From Streptomyces mirabilis (lineage in GTDB: Bacteria; Actinomycetota; Actinomycetes; Streptomycetales; Streptomycetaceae): a stretch of DNA of 64,000 nt. The notes beneath the pieces are model-generated. The model had not been told where the DNA came from. It saw only the letters and a list, made by a program, of their open reading frames with translations, and did no database searches. Positions within the stretch are counted from its first letter, which is position 1; each line of letters opens with the position of its first letter. Where the stretch lies: contig NZ_CP074102.1 of assembly GCF_018310535.1 (NCBI RefSeq), positions 3,472,001 to 3,536,000 on the forward strand, given 5' to 3'. This document shows positions 34,510-43,993 of the stretch, piece after piece. A program made the translations under genes and the position numbers.

Positions 34510-35853
34510 TCAGGCGGCGTCCCCGGACCCCTTGGAAGCACCCGTCCCAGTACCGGTAGTGGTGCTGGTACCCGAACCCGTACCAGCCCCCTTGCCGGTG
34601 TCGCCGAGGAACGTCTTCCAGCCACCCGCGGGCCGCTGTCCCACGTCCAACGTCCGCAGCTTGGCCAGTATCTCGGGCTTCTGTACGTCCATCCAGTCCA
34701 CGTACTGCCGGAAGGAGACGAGGCGGACGTCCTCGCCCTTCTCCTTCTCCCGGGCTATGTGCTTGAAGGCGTACTCGACGGCGTCCATGTAGATGCCGCC
34801 GTTCCAGTGCTCGAAGTGGTTGCCGATGAAGAAGGGCGCCCGGTTGCTCTCGTAGGCCCGCCGGAATCCGGCGACATACGCCTCGCCCGCCTGCTGCCGC
34901 CACGCCGGGTAGTTGTGCGCGGGCGCCTTCGTCGAGTTGATCGACTGGTTGGCCAGCATGTTGTAGTCCATGGACAGCACCTCGAAGCTGCGCCCCGGGA
35001 AGGGGATCGCCTGGAGGGGCAGGTCCCACAGGCCGTGCCGCTTCTCCGGCCAGACCTGGCGGCCGCCGGGCGAGGAGGCGTCGTAGCGCCAGCCGAGCTC
35101 TTTGGCGGTGGGCAGCAGGTTGTTCTGGCCGAGCAGACAGGGGGTGCGCCCGCCGACGAGTTCCTTCTCGTAGTCGAAGGGCAGCGAGGGCAGATCGGTC
35201 CAGCCCGTGTTGGTCCGCCACTCCTTGACGAAGGACTTGGCCTGGTCGATCTCACTGCGCCACTGCGCCGGCGTCCAGTTGCCGACGGTGCCGTGGCCGG
35301 AGCAGAAGTGGCCGTTGAAGTGCGTGCCTATCTCGTGGCCGTCGAGCCAGGCCTGCCGGACGAGCCCGAGCGTCGACTTGACGTGGTCGTCGGAGAGATA
35401 GCCGATGTCGGAGGCGCCCCGGGGGTTGTTCGGCGGCAGGTACTTGCGCTTCTTCGACTCGGGCAGGAGGTACAGCCCGGAGAGGAAGAAGGTCATGTGC
35501 GCCTCGTGCTCGCGGGCGAGCCCGAGGAAGCGGGAGAAGAGACCGGTCCCGACCTCACCCGCGCCGTCCCAGGAGAAGACCACGAACTGCGGAGGGGTCT
35601 GGCCGGGCTCCAGGGGAACCGGCTTCGCGGGCTGCTTCGGCTGCTTGCCCGTGAAGGAGGTGGAGCCGTCGCCTATCGGGCGGGCGGGGTGCGAGGAGGC
35701 GCCGGGCTTGCCGGACGCACCGGGCTTGCCCGACCCGGAACCACCGCCCCCGCCATGACCGTCCTGTTGGTCGGTGCCGCACGCCGCGAGTCCCATCGCC
35801 GCCGCGGCACCCGCCCCGAGGCCGATCATTCCCCGCCGGCTGATGTCCCGCAT
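34510..35853 (-). CDS. Polysaccharide deacetylase-like lipoprotein
   Basis: 447 residues. Twin-arginine signal (SRRGMIGLGAG) with lipobox LAAC, then a Gly/Ser/Pro linker and a NodB-like catalytic domain: FSWDGAGEV contains the metal Asp and GTHFNGH the HxxxH metal site. It would remove acetyl groups from a cell-surface glycan. A short Gly/Ser tail follows. ATG at 35853; an unusual hairpin lies 20-60 bases upstream. It is separated from the exopolysaccharide locus by 3.3 kb of core genes, so a link to that polymer is only possible, not shown. Confidence 0.85.
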   Translation of the reverse strand: MRDISRRGMIGLGAGAAAAMGLAACGTDQQDGHGGGGGSGSGKPGASGKPGASSHPARPIGDGSTSFTGKQPKQPAKPVPLEPGQTPPQFVVFSWDGAGEVGTGLFSRFLGLAREHEAHMTFFLSGLYLLPESKKRKYLPPNNPRGASDIGYLSDDHVKSTLGLVRQAWLDGHEIGTHFNGHFCSGHGTVGNWTPAQWRSEIDQAKSFVKEWRTNTGWTDLPSLPFDYEKELVGGRTPCLLGQNNLLPTAKELGWRYDASSPGGRQVWPEKRHGLWDLPLQAIPFPGRSFEVLSMDYNMLANQSINSTKAPAHNYPAWRQQAGEAYVAGFRRAYESNRAPFFIGNHFEHWNGGIYMDAVEYAFKHIAREKEKGEDVRLVSFRQYVDWMDVQKPEILAKLRTLDVGQRPAGGWKTFLGDTGKGAGTGSGTSTTTGTGTGASKGSGDAA

Positions 35854-35872
35854 TCGGTCCCCATCTCATCGC

Positions 35873-35913
35873 GCCCTCTCAGCTGGCTCCCAGCTGACAC
35901 ACAATGAGAGGGC
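35873..35913. promoter_or_regulatory. Nested inverted repeat upstream of the deacetylase gene
   Basis: GCCCTCTCA (35873-35881) pairs perfectly with TGAGAGGGC (35905-35913), enclosing an inner AGCTGG-CTC-CCAGCT hairpin. It lies in the leader or promoter of the deacetylase gene and could be an operator or an mRNA structure. The adjoining 35920-35990 is AT-rich for this genome and is likely the promoter. Confidence 0.45.
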
Positions 35914-36027
35914 ACGACAAGCAGATAGGTTCCTTCGAACGCGCAACATTGATCATATTTTACGAAGAACAGCTCGGGTAACGACGCATACGAACACTTT
36001 GCGCCAAGGTGTACGGAAATGGGCGCT

Positions 36028-36753
36028 CTACGCCCCGAACGCCTTGCCCTTCCCCTTCACCGGCTTGGCGCCCGCGAGGAGATGGACGGGGACAAGATCC
36101 CTGGCGGGCTCGCTGTACCCCACGGACACGATCTTGTCGCCGCGGTAGGTGAAGGTCGTCAGGGACGCCAGCGTGCACTGCCGCTTGCGCGGGTCGTGCC
36201 ACAACCGCCGCTTCTCCACGAAGGACCGCACGATCCAGATCGGCAACTGGTGGCTGACCAGCACCGCTTCATGCCCGCGGGCCGCGTCCTTGGCGGCGTC
36301 CAGCGCCCCCATCATCCGTACGACCTGATCGACGTACGGCTCTCCCCAGGACGGCTTGAACGGGTTGACGAGGTGCTTCCAGTTCTCGGGCCGCCGCAGC
36401 GCCCCGTCCCCCACGCCGAAGGTCTTCCCCTGGAACACGTTCTCGGCCTCGATCAACCGCCCGTCGGTGTCGAGGTCGAGACCGTGCGCCTTCGCGATGG
36501 GCGTCGCGGTCTCCTGCGCCCGCTCCAGCGGGGAGGCGACGACATGCGTGACGTCCCGCGGCGCCAGGTGCTCGGCGACCCGCTCGGCCATCTGCCGCCC
36601 GAGCTCGGACAGGTGGTAACCGGGCAGCCGCCCGTAGAGCACCCCGTCCGGGTTGGCGACCTCGCCGTGCCGCATGAGATGCACGACGGTGATGTCCTGA
36701 TTCCGGCCCTGCGTCTGATCCTGCATCTGACCCTGCGTCTGTTCCTGGCTCAT
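36028..36753 (-). CDS. Histidine phosphatase (phosphoglycerate mutase-like)
   Basis: 241 residues. The phosphohistidine motif is [10 protein letters not shown]; a later [10 protein letters not shown] supplies the second active-site His. After a Gln-rich N-terminus ([16 protein letters not shown]) encoded by imperfect short repeats. Substrate unknown. The ATG at 36753 overlaps the hemL stop by 4 bases, so translation is coupled. Longer in-frame reading back to 36846 would lie inside hemL and is rejected. Confidence 0.88.
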   Translation of the reverse strand: MSQEQTQGQMQDQTQGRNQDITVVHLMRHGEVANPDGVLYGRLPGYHLSELGRQMAERVAEHLAPRDVTHVVASPLERAQETATPIAKAHGLDLDTDGRLIEAENVFQGKTFGVGDGALRRPENWKHLVNPFKPSWGEPYVDQVVRMMGALDAAKDAARGHEAVLVSHQLPIWIVRSFVEKRRLWHDPRKRQCTLASLTTFTYRGDKIVSVGYSEPARDLVPVHLLAGAKPVKGKGKAFGA

Positions 36754-38066
36754 GCCGTGGCCTCCGCCGCTGCCCGGGCCGCCGCCGGAAGGGCGTCGGC
36801 GATCCGCTGAATAGCCCGCTCGTCGTGGGCCGTGGACACGAACCACGACTCGAAGGACGACGGGGGCAGATAGACGCCCTGCGCCAGCATCGAGTGGAAG
36901 AACGCGGTGAACCGGAAGGACTCCTGCGCCTTCGCGCCCTCGTAGTCGCGCACCTCACGCCCGGTGAAGAAGACCGAGAACATGTTGGAGGCGTTCTGCA
37001 GCCGGTGCGCCACGCCCTCCTTGCTCAGCGCCTCCGTGACCAGTCCGCGGATCTGCTCGGAGACGGCGTCGACCTTGTCGTACGCGGCGTCGTCGAGCAG
37101 CCGCAGCTGGGCGAGCCCGGCGGCGGTCGCGACGGGGTTACCGGAGAGCGTGCCTGCCTGGTAGACGGGTCCCGCGGGAGCCAGGTGCTCCATGACGTCC
37201 TTGCGGCCACCGAAGGCGGCGGCGGGGAATCCTCCGCCCATGACCTTCCCGAAGGTCATGAGATCGGGACGCACCCCGTCAATCCCGTACCAACCGGCCT
37301 TGCTGGTCCGGAATCCGGTCATGACCTCGTCGGAGATGAACAGGGCGCCGTTGCGCGCGCAGGCGTCCTTGAGTCCCTGGTTGAACCCGGGCCGGGGCGG
37401 TACGACGCCCATGTTGCCCGGCGAGGCCTCGGTGATCACACAGGCGATCTCACCGGGGTGCGCGTGGAAGGCCTCGTTCACGGCTTCGAGGTCGTTGTAG
37501 GGCAGGACGATCGTGTCGGCGGCCTGGGCGCCGGTGACACCCGGGGTGTCGGGCAGCGCGAAGGTCGCCACCCCGCTCCCCGCCGACGCCAGCAGCGAGT
37601 CGACGTGCCCGTGATAACACCCGGCGAACTTGATCACCTTCGACCGCCGGGTGAACCCGCGGGCGAGCCGGATGGCGGACATGGTCGCCTCGGTCCCGCT
37701 GGAGACGAGGCGGACCTGCTCGACGGGCTCGACGCGGGCGACGATCTCCTCGGCGAGCACGACCTCGCCCTCACCGGGAGTGCCGAAGGAGGTGCCGCGA
37801 GCGACGGCCTCCTGGACGGCGCCGATGACGTCGGGATGCGCGTGCCCGAGGATCATCGGCCCCCATGAACACACGAGGTCGACGTATTCCCTCCCGTCGG
37901 CATCGGTCAGGTATGGACCGTTTCCGGACACCATGAAGCGGGGCGTACCGCCCACGGCGCGGAACGCGCGCACCGGAGAGTTCACGCCGCCGGGCGTGAC
38001 GGCAGCCGCACGGTCGAAAAGAGTCTGCGAAACTGGGGCTTCGTACGGATAGCTCACACGGGCCAT
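36750..38066 (-). CDS. hemL: Glutamate-1-semialdehyde 2,1-aminomutase HemL
   Basis: 438 residues, PLP enzyme converting glutamate-1-semialdehyde to 5-aminolevulinate in the C5 heme pathway. PLP Lys274 in TFGKVMGGG, substrate motif [14 protein letters not shown], and DEVMTGFR are present. ATG at 38066. Operon with the histidine phosphatase; the cytochrome c maturation operon downstream uses heme, a sensible neighbourhood. Confidence 0.95.
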   Translation of the reverse strand: MARVSYPYEAPVSQTLFDRAAAVTPGGVNSPVRAFRAVGGTPRFMVSGNGPYLTDADGREYVDLVCSWGPMILGHAHPDVIGAVQEAVARGTSFGTPGEGEVVLAEEIVARVEPVEQVRLVSSGTEATMSAIRLARGFTRRSKVIKFAGCYHGHVDSLLASAGSGVATFALPDTPGVTGAQAADTIVLPYNDLEAVNEAFHAHPGEIACVITEASPGNMGVVPPRPGFNQGLKDACARNGALFISDEVMTGFRTSKAGWYGIDGVRPDLMTFGKVMGGGFPAAAFGGRKDVMEHLAPAGPVYQAGTLSGNPVATAAGLAQLRLLDDAAYDKVDAVSEQIRGLVTEALSKEGVAHRLQNASNMFSVFFTGREVRDYEGAKAQESFRFTAFFHSMLAQGVYLPPSSFESWFVSTAHDERAIQRIADALPAAARAAAEATA

Positions 38067-38205
38067 GGTGTCAGAGGCTGCGAAGATCCTGCGGACAGGT
38101 GTTTCAGCGTACGTTTCGGCGTGCGGCCGTGGGGGAGGTCACTGTCACGATGATCGGGTTGCGTGGCGGGGGTCGCGCGCCTTAGAAAAGCAGTCGGGTG
38201 GAGAT

Positions 38206-38904
38206 ATGCATCGCGGTGGCGGACTGGGCGAGGGGACCGATGACCTCGGTCCTCGGCGTGCCCGGCGGGGAAGGCACCGGCGCGAGGCGGAGGAAGCGGC
38301 CGAGGCACGACAGACGCAGGGGTCGCCGGGCTCTCCCGGATCATCCGGGTCACAAGGATCACAGAACGATCCTGAGCGGATCGACCCGTCGGGCCGTATG
38401 GACGGTATGGACTACACGGACCGCGGGGCAGACCGGCTCAGGGCAGGAAGCGGGAATGGTGGCCGGGTGGGGGTGACCTACAAATACTTCGGCGCGCCGG
38501 ACGGCGCGACGGCGGCCCGCGTGCCGATCTCGATGCGCCCCGAGGAGCTCGGCGGCGACGAGCTCGGCATGAACGGCATGTTCACCAAGATCAAGCCGGA
38601 GACCATGGCCGCGATGGTCCTCACCGGCATCGAGGGCGTCCCTCTCCACAAGGTCCCGCCCCTGGAACTGGTCGTCCTCCACCCCGACTACGCCGTCGTG
38701 AAGCTCCCCATGACCGTCGTCGACCCCCTGCGGGGCATCGGCGAGGAGGCCGTCGGCGCGGCGGCCTTCATCTGGTCGACGGTCCCGGACCGGGGCGGCC
38801 CCCGGGACGCGTTCAACGTCTACCAGTTGCTGCACGAGTGGCAGGACTTCTCACATCGGCTTCATGAGGCGGGGCATCAGCCGTACTGCCTCGTGTGGCC
38901 GTGA
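38206..38904 (+). CDS. Conserved hypothetical protein
   Basis: 232 residues. Low-complexity N-terminal third rich in Arg, Gly, Ser and Pro (SPGSPGSSGSQGSQ), then a compact domain of about 130 residues starting VTYKYFGAPDG and ending YQLLHEWQDFSHRLHEAGH. I do not recognise a fold. No signal peptide or membrane span. ATG at 38206 with GGTGGAGAT upstream. Divergent from hemL. A conserved core gene rather than part of the glycan locus by position and codon use. Confidence 0.75.
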   Translation: MHRGGGLGEGTDDLGPRRARRGRHRREAEEAAEARQTQGSPGSPGSSGSQGSQNDPERIDPSGRMDGMDYTDRGADRLRAGSGNGGRVGVTYKYFGAPDGATAARVPISMRPEELGGDELGMNGMFTKIKPETMAAMVLTGIEGVPLHKVPPLELVVLHPDYAVVKLPMTVVDPLRGIGEEAVGAAAFIWSTVPDRGGPRDAFNVYQLLHEWQDFSHRLHEAGHQPYCLVWP

Positions 38905-39157
38905 GCCGGGACGCGTGAGCTGAGGCTCGTGCGCTGAGGCTTTGCGGATTCTGGTCGTCACCGTTGAAGCCGTCGGGGACCTTGCTGCCCGTACCGCGGG
39001 GCACGGGCAGCTTCGGGGCACTCGGGCCGCGACCGCTTACCGGGCGGTGGCGTACGACGGCCAGACCGTCGTGACGGCTCCGCGAGCAGCGCGGCCCCGC
39101 GGCGACGGCGGCTGCCCCGCTCTCCGGACGCGCTCCGCGCTTTTCAGTGCGACCTTC
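38905..39157. other. Gene-free boundary between core genes and the glycan locus
   Basis: 253 bases without a credible ORF between convergent genes. It holds the inverted repeat CTGCCCGT (38985-38992) / ACGGGCAG (39003-39010), a plausible terminator. No tRNA, att-like direct repeat or transposase remnant is visible that would explain insertion of the locus. Confidence 0.5.
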
Positions 39158-40435
39158 CTACAGGTTGCTGCCACTGCTCGAGAGGGAGAACCGGAGCCCG
39201 TCCGCTTCGAGGTCGGTGGCGGCTGCATCGGGCCGACGGGACTGCGCCGGGAGGTCGTCCGCGGTCGTCGCGGCGGCGACCGTGACCGTCGTACCGGTGA
39301 AGTCCGCCGGCGCATCGCACAGTCCGAACCAGTGTCCCAGGGCCTGAACCGTGCGTTCCGCCGCGAGCCCGTCACCATAGGGATTCACCGCCTGCGCCAT
39401 CTTCGCGTGCGCCCCGGGGTCCCGGATCAACCGCGTCACCTCCGCCACGATGCGCGCAGCGTCCGTGCCCACGAGCGCCACGGTGCCGGCGGCCACCCCC
39501 TCGGGACGCTCGGTGGCCTCGCGCATCACCAGTACCGGCTTGCCGAGACTCGGTCCCTCCTCCTGGACACCACCGCTGTCCGTGAGGATCAGGTACGCAC
39601 GGTTCATCAGATGAGCGAAGCCCTCGTAGTCCAGCGGCTCGACAACCCTCACGTTTTCCAGTCCCGCGACCTTGGGCAGGATGGCGGCCCGTACCGCCGG
39701 GTTGCGGTGGATGGGGAAGACCACCAGCAGGTCGGGATGGAGCGCGGCCAGTGAGGCGAGGGCGCCACCGATGGACTCCATGCCCTCGCCCCAGGACTCA
39801 CGGCGGTGTGCTGTGACCAGGAGGACTCGCCGGGAGTCCGTCTCCAGGAGCCCCACGGTGGGGTCGGACACCTGGCCGGCAGTGCGGTCCAGGGTCCTCA
39901 GCAGGGCGTCGATGACCGTGTTGCCGGTGACGACGACCGACTTCTCTTCGACTCCTTCGCGCAGGAGATTCTGCCGTGCGCTCGAAGTCGGTGCCAGATG
40001 CAGGTCCGCCAGCCGGGTGGTGAGCCGGCGGTTCATCTCCTCCGGGTAGGGCGAGTACTTGCTTCGCGTCCGCAGCCCCGCCTCGAGATGGATGACGGGG
40101 ATCTTCTGGTAGAAGGCGGCCAGCGCACCGGCGAGCGTGGTGGTGGTGTCGCCCTGGACGAGCACCGCGTCCGGCTGCTCCTTCTCGAGAACCGGCTGGA
40201 GCCGGTGCAGCGTGCGGTTGGTGATGTCCGTCAGCGTCTGTCCGGCGGTGAGGATGTCCAGGTCGTAGTCGGGCGCGATGCCGAACAGCCGGTTCACCTG
40301 GTCGAGCATCGACCGGTGCTGCCCGGTGACCGCGACCAGCGGCTCGAAGTCCGCCGATTCGCGTAGTGCCTCGATAGCGGGGGCCATTTTGATCGCTTCG
40401 GGACGGGTTCCGTAAACGGCCATGATTCGCTTCAA
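39158..40435 (-). CDS. wecB: UDP-N-acetylglucosamine 2-epimerase (non-hydrolysing)
   Basis: 425 residues, GT-B-fold epimerase interconverting UDP-GlcNAc and UDP-ManNAc. Family marks: YGTRPEAIKMAPAI, GDTTTTLAGALAAF, HLEAGLRT, YPEEMNRRLT, LTDSGGVQEEGPSLGKPVL. The C-terminal tail beyond about residue 375 is Ala/Thr-rich and unlike the core. ATG at 40435. It would supply UDP-ManNAc to the dehydrogenase at 41687 and the transferase at 40803. It is transcribed away from these, across a 367-base spacer. Confidence 0.93.
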   Translation of the reverse strand: MKRIMAVYGTRPEAIKMAPAIEALRESADFEPLVAVTGQHRSMLDQVNRLFGIAPDYDLDILTAGQTLTDITNRTLHRLQPVLEKEQPDAVLVQGDTTTTLAGALAAFYQKIPVIHLEAGLRTRSKYSPYPEEMNRRLTTRLADLHLAPTSSARQNLLREGVEEKSVVVTGNTVIDALLRTLDRTAGQVSDPTVGLLETDSRRVLLVTAHRRESWGEGMESIGGALASLAALHPDLLVVFPIHRNPAVRAAILPKVAGLENVRVVEPLDYEGFAHLMNRAYLILTDSGGVQEEGPSLGKPVLVMREATERPEGVAAGTVALVGTDAARIVAEVTRLIRDPGAHAKMAQAVNPYGDGLAAERTVQALGHWFGLCDAPADFTGTTVTVAAATTADDLPAQSRRPDAAATDLEADGLRFSLSSSGSNL

Positions 40436-40802
40436 GGTTCGCCTCTGACTGTGGGGGTGGGCGTACTGATGTGTATGCAGCTAGCTATCCCGCTGGACAG
40501 CGGCCGGGGCGGAGGCGAGCGCGCCGGTCGGCTGGCCGGATGAGAGAAATCGCTCTTTCAGGTCGTCCCTGATCGGCCATACCGCTGTTTCCCTCTCCCT
40601 TTCGACAGGGGAAGGCGGGGAAGTTTCACCATGACGGCCCGTCAAGAGTCCGGGGAGTCCGGCGTCGACTGCCGGAAAGGAGGAACCGGGGCCGTGCGGT
40701 GGTCCGTTCGAGTTGCATTGCCGGCCCTTGGCGCACTTTGGGGCCGTGCGGGCGTCAATTGGACTTAGCGTGGCGGACACGTCCACTGTCCAGGCGGAGG
40801 CT
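40436..40802. other. Divergent spacer at the left end of the glycan locus
   Basis: 367 bases between wecB (minus) and the WecG/TagA-like gene (plus), no ORF I trust. A small hairpin CCCT-TTCGAC-AGGG lies near 40600. Both promoters should be here, but no clear -10/-35 pair stands out. Confidence 0.45.
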
Positions 40803-41600
40803 ATGGGGCCAGACAATGTTCCCGCACCGATGGACCGGTCTCACCGCTTGAGCGACACAGTTCCGGTTTCCGTCTGCGGGTTGCCGGTGCACGCGCTCAC
40901 CCTGGCGGAAAGTATCGCCGCGGCCGATGAGTTGATCGCCGATGGGCGACCTCACCAACACGTCTCGGTAAACGCGGCGAAAATCGTCAGGGCCCAACGG
41001 GATTCCGAGCTGGCACGCATTATCCGTTCCTGCGAGCTGGTCAATGCCGACGGGCAGGCCGTGGTGTGGGCCGGCCGGATGCTCGGACGTCCTCTTCCCG
41101 AACGAGTCACCGGCATCGACTTCATGCTGGCGCTGTGGGAACGAGCGGCGCACGAGCGCTATCGGGTCTTCCTGCTGGGTGCCGAGCCTGCCGTGGTGCG
41201 CCGGGTGGCGGCCATCGCGACGAGCCGGGGCGTGGACGTCGTCGGATACCGCGACGGCTACTGGTCGGACGAACAGGAGCCCAAGGTGGTGGCCGCCGTC
41301 CGCGCGGCCCGGCCCGACCTCCTCTTCCTCGCGGTGCCGACGCCGCGGAAGGAGTACTTCCTCGCCCGGCACCTGGCCGATCTGAACTGCGGACTGGCAG
41401 TGGGCGTCGGCGGGTCCTTCGACGTGGTGGCCGGGATCAGGGCTCGTGCACCCCGATGGATGCGCAGAGTCGGCCTGGAGTGGTCCTTCCGGCTCATGCA
41501 GGAGCCACGGCGTCTGTTTGTCCGCTACCTCATCGGCAATACCGCGTTCGTCCTGCTGGTCCTGCGCGACGCCGTGATGCAGCGGAAAGCGCACCGGTAG
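40803..41600 (+). CDS. WecG/TagA/CpsF-family glycosyltransferase
   Basis: 265 residues of GT26 type. Marks: VSVNAAKIVRAQRD, NADGQAVVWAGRMLG, RVTGIDFM, PRKEYFLA and GVGGSFDVVAG. Members move ManNAcA (WecG) or ManNAc (TagA) from UDP to a lipid-linked acceptor at the inner membrane face. With UDP-ManNAc epimerase and dehydrogenase genes beside it, UDP-ManNAcA is the likely donor. ATG at 40803 after GGCGGAGGCT; the open frame extends upstream to 40713 but without a good site. A hydrophobic C-terminus (FVLLVLRDAV) may attach to the membrane. Confidence 0.9.
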   Translation: MGPDNVPAPMDRSHRLSDTVPVSVCGLPVHALTLAESIAAADELIADGRPHQHVSVNAAKIVRAQRDSELARIIRSCELVNADGQAVVWAGRMLGRPLPERVTGIDFMLALWERAAHERYRVFLLGAEPAVVRRVAAIATSRGVDVVGYRDGYWSDEQEPKVVAAVRAARPDLLFLAVPTPRKEYFLARHLADLNCGLAVGVGGSFDVVAGIRARAPRWMRRVGLEWSFRLMQEPRRLFVRYLIGNTAFVLLVLRDAVMQRKAHR

Positions 41601-41686
41601 CGCCGTGACTGTCCGCCCTCCCCGCACTTCAGCGGCGAACCGCCGTACTCCCTGTGCTCCTTTACGAAGTTCAGAAAGGAACTCGT

Positions 41687-42928
41687 GTGTTCAGCACTGT
41701 CTCCGTTGTAGGGCTCGGTTACATCGGGCTGCCGACCGCTGCCGCACTCGCCACCAAGGGGGTGGACGTCGTCGGTGTGGACGTCAACCAGGCCACGGTC
41801 GACCTGATCAACGCCGGACAGGCGCCCTTCGTGGAACCGGACCTCGCCGTCGCGGTGAGCGGCGCGGTGGCGATGGGACGCCTGCGCGCCTCCTCGCAGA
41901 CCGAGCCTGCCGACGCCTTCATCATCGCCGTCCCCACTCCCGTGGGCGAGGACCGGGAACCGGATCTGTCGTACGTCCGGGACGCGGCGGCATCGGTGGC
42001 CGAGGTGCTGCAACCGGGCGCTCTCGTCGTGCTGGAGTCGACGTCGCCGCCGGGAACGACGCTGCGGCTCTCCGAGTGGCTGGCCGAGCGACGACCGGAC
42101 CTCACCTTCCCGCACAGCGCCGGCAGTGCCGCGGACGTGCACATCGCACACTGCCCGGAGCGCGTCCTGCCGGGCAGGATCATGATCGAGATCGTCACCA
42201 ACGACCGTTTGATCGGCGGGGTGAGCGAATGTTGCGGCGCTCGGGCGAAGAGCCTGTACGAGCTGTTCACCCAGGGGCGATGCCATGCCACGGACGCCAC
42301 CACCGCCGAGATGGCCAAGCTGACCGAGAACGCGTTCCGCGACGTCAACATCGCCTTCGCCAATGAGCTGTCGATGATCTGCGACCACCTCGGCATCGAC
42401 ACGGCTGACGTGATCTCACTGGCCAACCGGCACCCACGGGTGAACATCCTGCAGCCGGGCCCGGGGGTGGGCGGCCACTGCATCGCCGTCGATCCCTGGT
42501 TCATCGTCAGTGCGGCCGGCGAGCAGGCCCGGCTGATCAAAACCGCCCGACAGGTCAACGATGCCAAGCCGACCCACGTGATCGCGGAGGTGTCGAGGAC
42601 CGCGGCACGCTTCAAGGACCCCGTCATCGCCTGCCTTGGACTGGCGTTCAAGGCCAACGTGGACGACCTGCGGGAGAGTCCCGCCCTGCACATCGCCGCC
42701 GAACTCGCCCGGCAGGAGGTGGGCCGTCTGCTGGTGGTCGAGCCGCACATCACCGAACTGCCCTCCGTGCTCGCGGACACGGGTCAGGCGAAGCTTGTGG
42801 ATCTCGAGGCGGCCCTCAACGAGTCGGACCTGATCGTGCTGCTCGTCGACCACGACGCCTTCCACGGTGTCAAGCGCACCATGGTGCGGGGCAAGGTCGT
42901 CTTCGACACCCGCGGTCTGTGGCACTGA
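41687..42928 (+). CDS. wecC: UDP-N-acetyl-D-mannosamine dehydrogenase
   Basis: 413 residues, NAD-dependent four-electron oxidation of UDP-ManNAc to UDP-ManNAcA. N-terminal Rossmann VVGLGYIGLPTAA, substrate segment HCPERVLPGR, central GGHCIAVDPWF with the catalytic Cys, and the late FKANVDDLRESP motif. GTG at 41687 with AAAGGAAC upstream; the frame extends to 41654 but the shorter start gives the family N-terminus. WecC rather than a UDP-glucose dehydrogenase is inferred from the HCPERVLPG pattern and wecB nearby. Confidence 0.9.
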   Translation: MFSTVSVVGLGYIGLPTAAALATKGVDVVGVDVNQATVDLINAGQAPFVEPDLAVAVSGAVAMGRLRASSQTEPADAFIIAVPTPVGEDREPDLSYVRDAAASVAEVLQPGALVVLESTSPPGTTLRLSEWLAERRPDLTFPHSAGSAADVHIAHCPERVLPGRIMIEIVTNDRLIGGVSECCGARAKSLYELFTQGRCHATDATTAEMAKLTENAFRDVNIAFANELSMICDHLGIDTADVISLANRHPRVNILQPGPGVGGHCIAVDPWFIVSAAGEQARLIKTARQVNDAKPTHVIAEVSRTAARFKDPVIACLGLAFKANVDDLRESPALHIAAELARQEVGRLLVVEPHITELPSVLADTGQAKLVDLEAALNESDLIVLLVDHDAFHGVKRTMVRGKVVFDTRGLWH

Positions 42929-42955
42929 CGTTCCTCGTGCCTGACAGCACATCCG

Positions 42956-42986
42956 GGGGCCGGGTACCACAGGGGAACCCGGCCCC
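42956..42986. terminator. Bidirectional terminator between wecC and the methyltransferase
   Basis: GGGGCCGGGT (42956-42965), 11-base loop, ACCCGGCCCC (42977-42986). Perfect 10-pair GC stem between convergent genes. Confidence 0.8.
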
Positions 42987-42993
42987 GCCCGGG

Positions 42994-43755
42994 TCACCGG
43001 CGGCCGGTGACGATGACGTACCAGCCGAAAGGACGCAGCCAACGCGGCAGAAGGTAGCCGCGCAGCGACGGATGTTCGACGGTCACCCGAACATCACAGA
43101 ACCTTGAGAAGAGTTGCTTGGCCGACCCCCGGCTGTACAGGCGCACCAGTGGCCGGTCCTTCAGCTGGGCCGCGCCGTACTCGAGCTCCGGCAGATAATC
43201 GCGCCAGCTCTGCGAACGCCAGCGCATTCCGATGAGATAGGTGAGGGCTTTCTGCGCAGCGAACGTGCTGTGCTTGTGATACAGCGCCACCATGAATGTC
43301 GCCCCCGGACGCATGACCCGCCACATTTCGGCCACGGCCTGCTCCGGATGATCGGTGTGATGCAGGACGCCGAAGGAATACACCCCGTCGAAGGACTCGT
43401 CGGGAAAGGGCATGCACTCGGCGTCGGCGACTTGTGCGACCCCGGGTCGGCCCTCGAGCTTCAGTCTTGCCTGCGTCAGCCGAGCCCCGCGTTCCGCCAG
43501 GTCGATCGCGACGGTGTCCCGGGCGATTCCGGCGATCACCGAATGATCGGTCCCGGCGCCGCAGCCGATCTCCAGCACGCGTCCGGACGGCACCCACGAG
43601 CGCAGCAGATTCGGCAGCCAGGGCTGCAGCCGATAACGACTGCTGGTCATTTGATCGTAGAATTCCTTCGTGCCTTCAGGGGCGGCCGCGTGATTTGTAC
43701 CCGCAGGGTTTGCCGACCACTGTTCGCTCGCCGCTTTACGAGCCTCGGTTTTCAT
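42994..43755 (-). CDS. SAM-dependent class I methyltransferase
   Basis: 253 residues. SAM-binding motif I is VLEIGCGAGTDH, followed by AIDLAERG, DAECMPFPDESFDGVYSFGV (in parts) and GATFMVALYHK. The C-terminal segment with RWRSQSWRDYLP and LRPFGWYVIVTG is shared with methyltransferases of glycan loci. It may methylate a sugar or a lipid-linked intermediate. The ATG at 43755 (MKTEARKAASEQW) is preferred over the upstream open frame. Convergent with wecC and divergent from the GT4 gene, so it is expressed from its own promoter. Confidence 0.85.
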   Translation of the reverse strand: MKTEARKAASEQWSANPAGTNHAAAPEGTKEFYDQMTSSRYRLQPWLPNLLRSWVPSGRVLEIGCGAGTDHSVIAGIARDTVAIDLAERGARLTQARLKLEGRPGVAQVADAECMPFPDESFDGVYSFGVLHHTDHPEQAVAEMWRVMRPGATFMVALYHKHSTFAAQKALTYLIGMRWRSQSWRDYLPELEYGAAQLKDRPLVRLYSRGSAKQLFSRFCDVRVTVEHPSLRGYLLPRWLRPFGWYVIVTGRR

Positions 43756-43889
43756 GCGTGAGATCCTACTCAACGGCGCTGCCTGCGAAGGAAAACCGCT
43801 CGGCCGTTTCCGGTCGGATATACGTCGATCGGCCGTTGCGGTTGCGGGCAGCCGCATCCAGCGCCCGTCGCGCCGTCATTAATTCATTT

Positions 43890-43918
43890 TTGACGTCACT
43901 CCTTCGCTTTGCTGTGTT
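43890..43918 (+). promoter_or_regulatory. Candidate promoter of the glycosyltransferase operon
   Basis: TTGACG (43890-43895), 17-base spacer, TGTGTT (43913-43918). The -35 is a good match, the -10 is poor. It lies in an AT-rich island (TTAATTCATTTTTGACG) rare in this genome, about 75 bases upstream of the first gene of a five-gene plus-strand operon ending at 53023. Confidence 0.35.
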
Positions 43919-43993
43919 GTATTGCGACGCAATGCTTCGTGCGGAATACCTTGGCATCCTCGGACCGAACACAGTCGCCTTCCGGAGGTTCCC

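Noticed and set aside
38905..39157. Genomic-island attachment site
   Set aside because: No tRNA 3' end, integrase or matching direct repeat could be found in the window.
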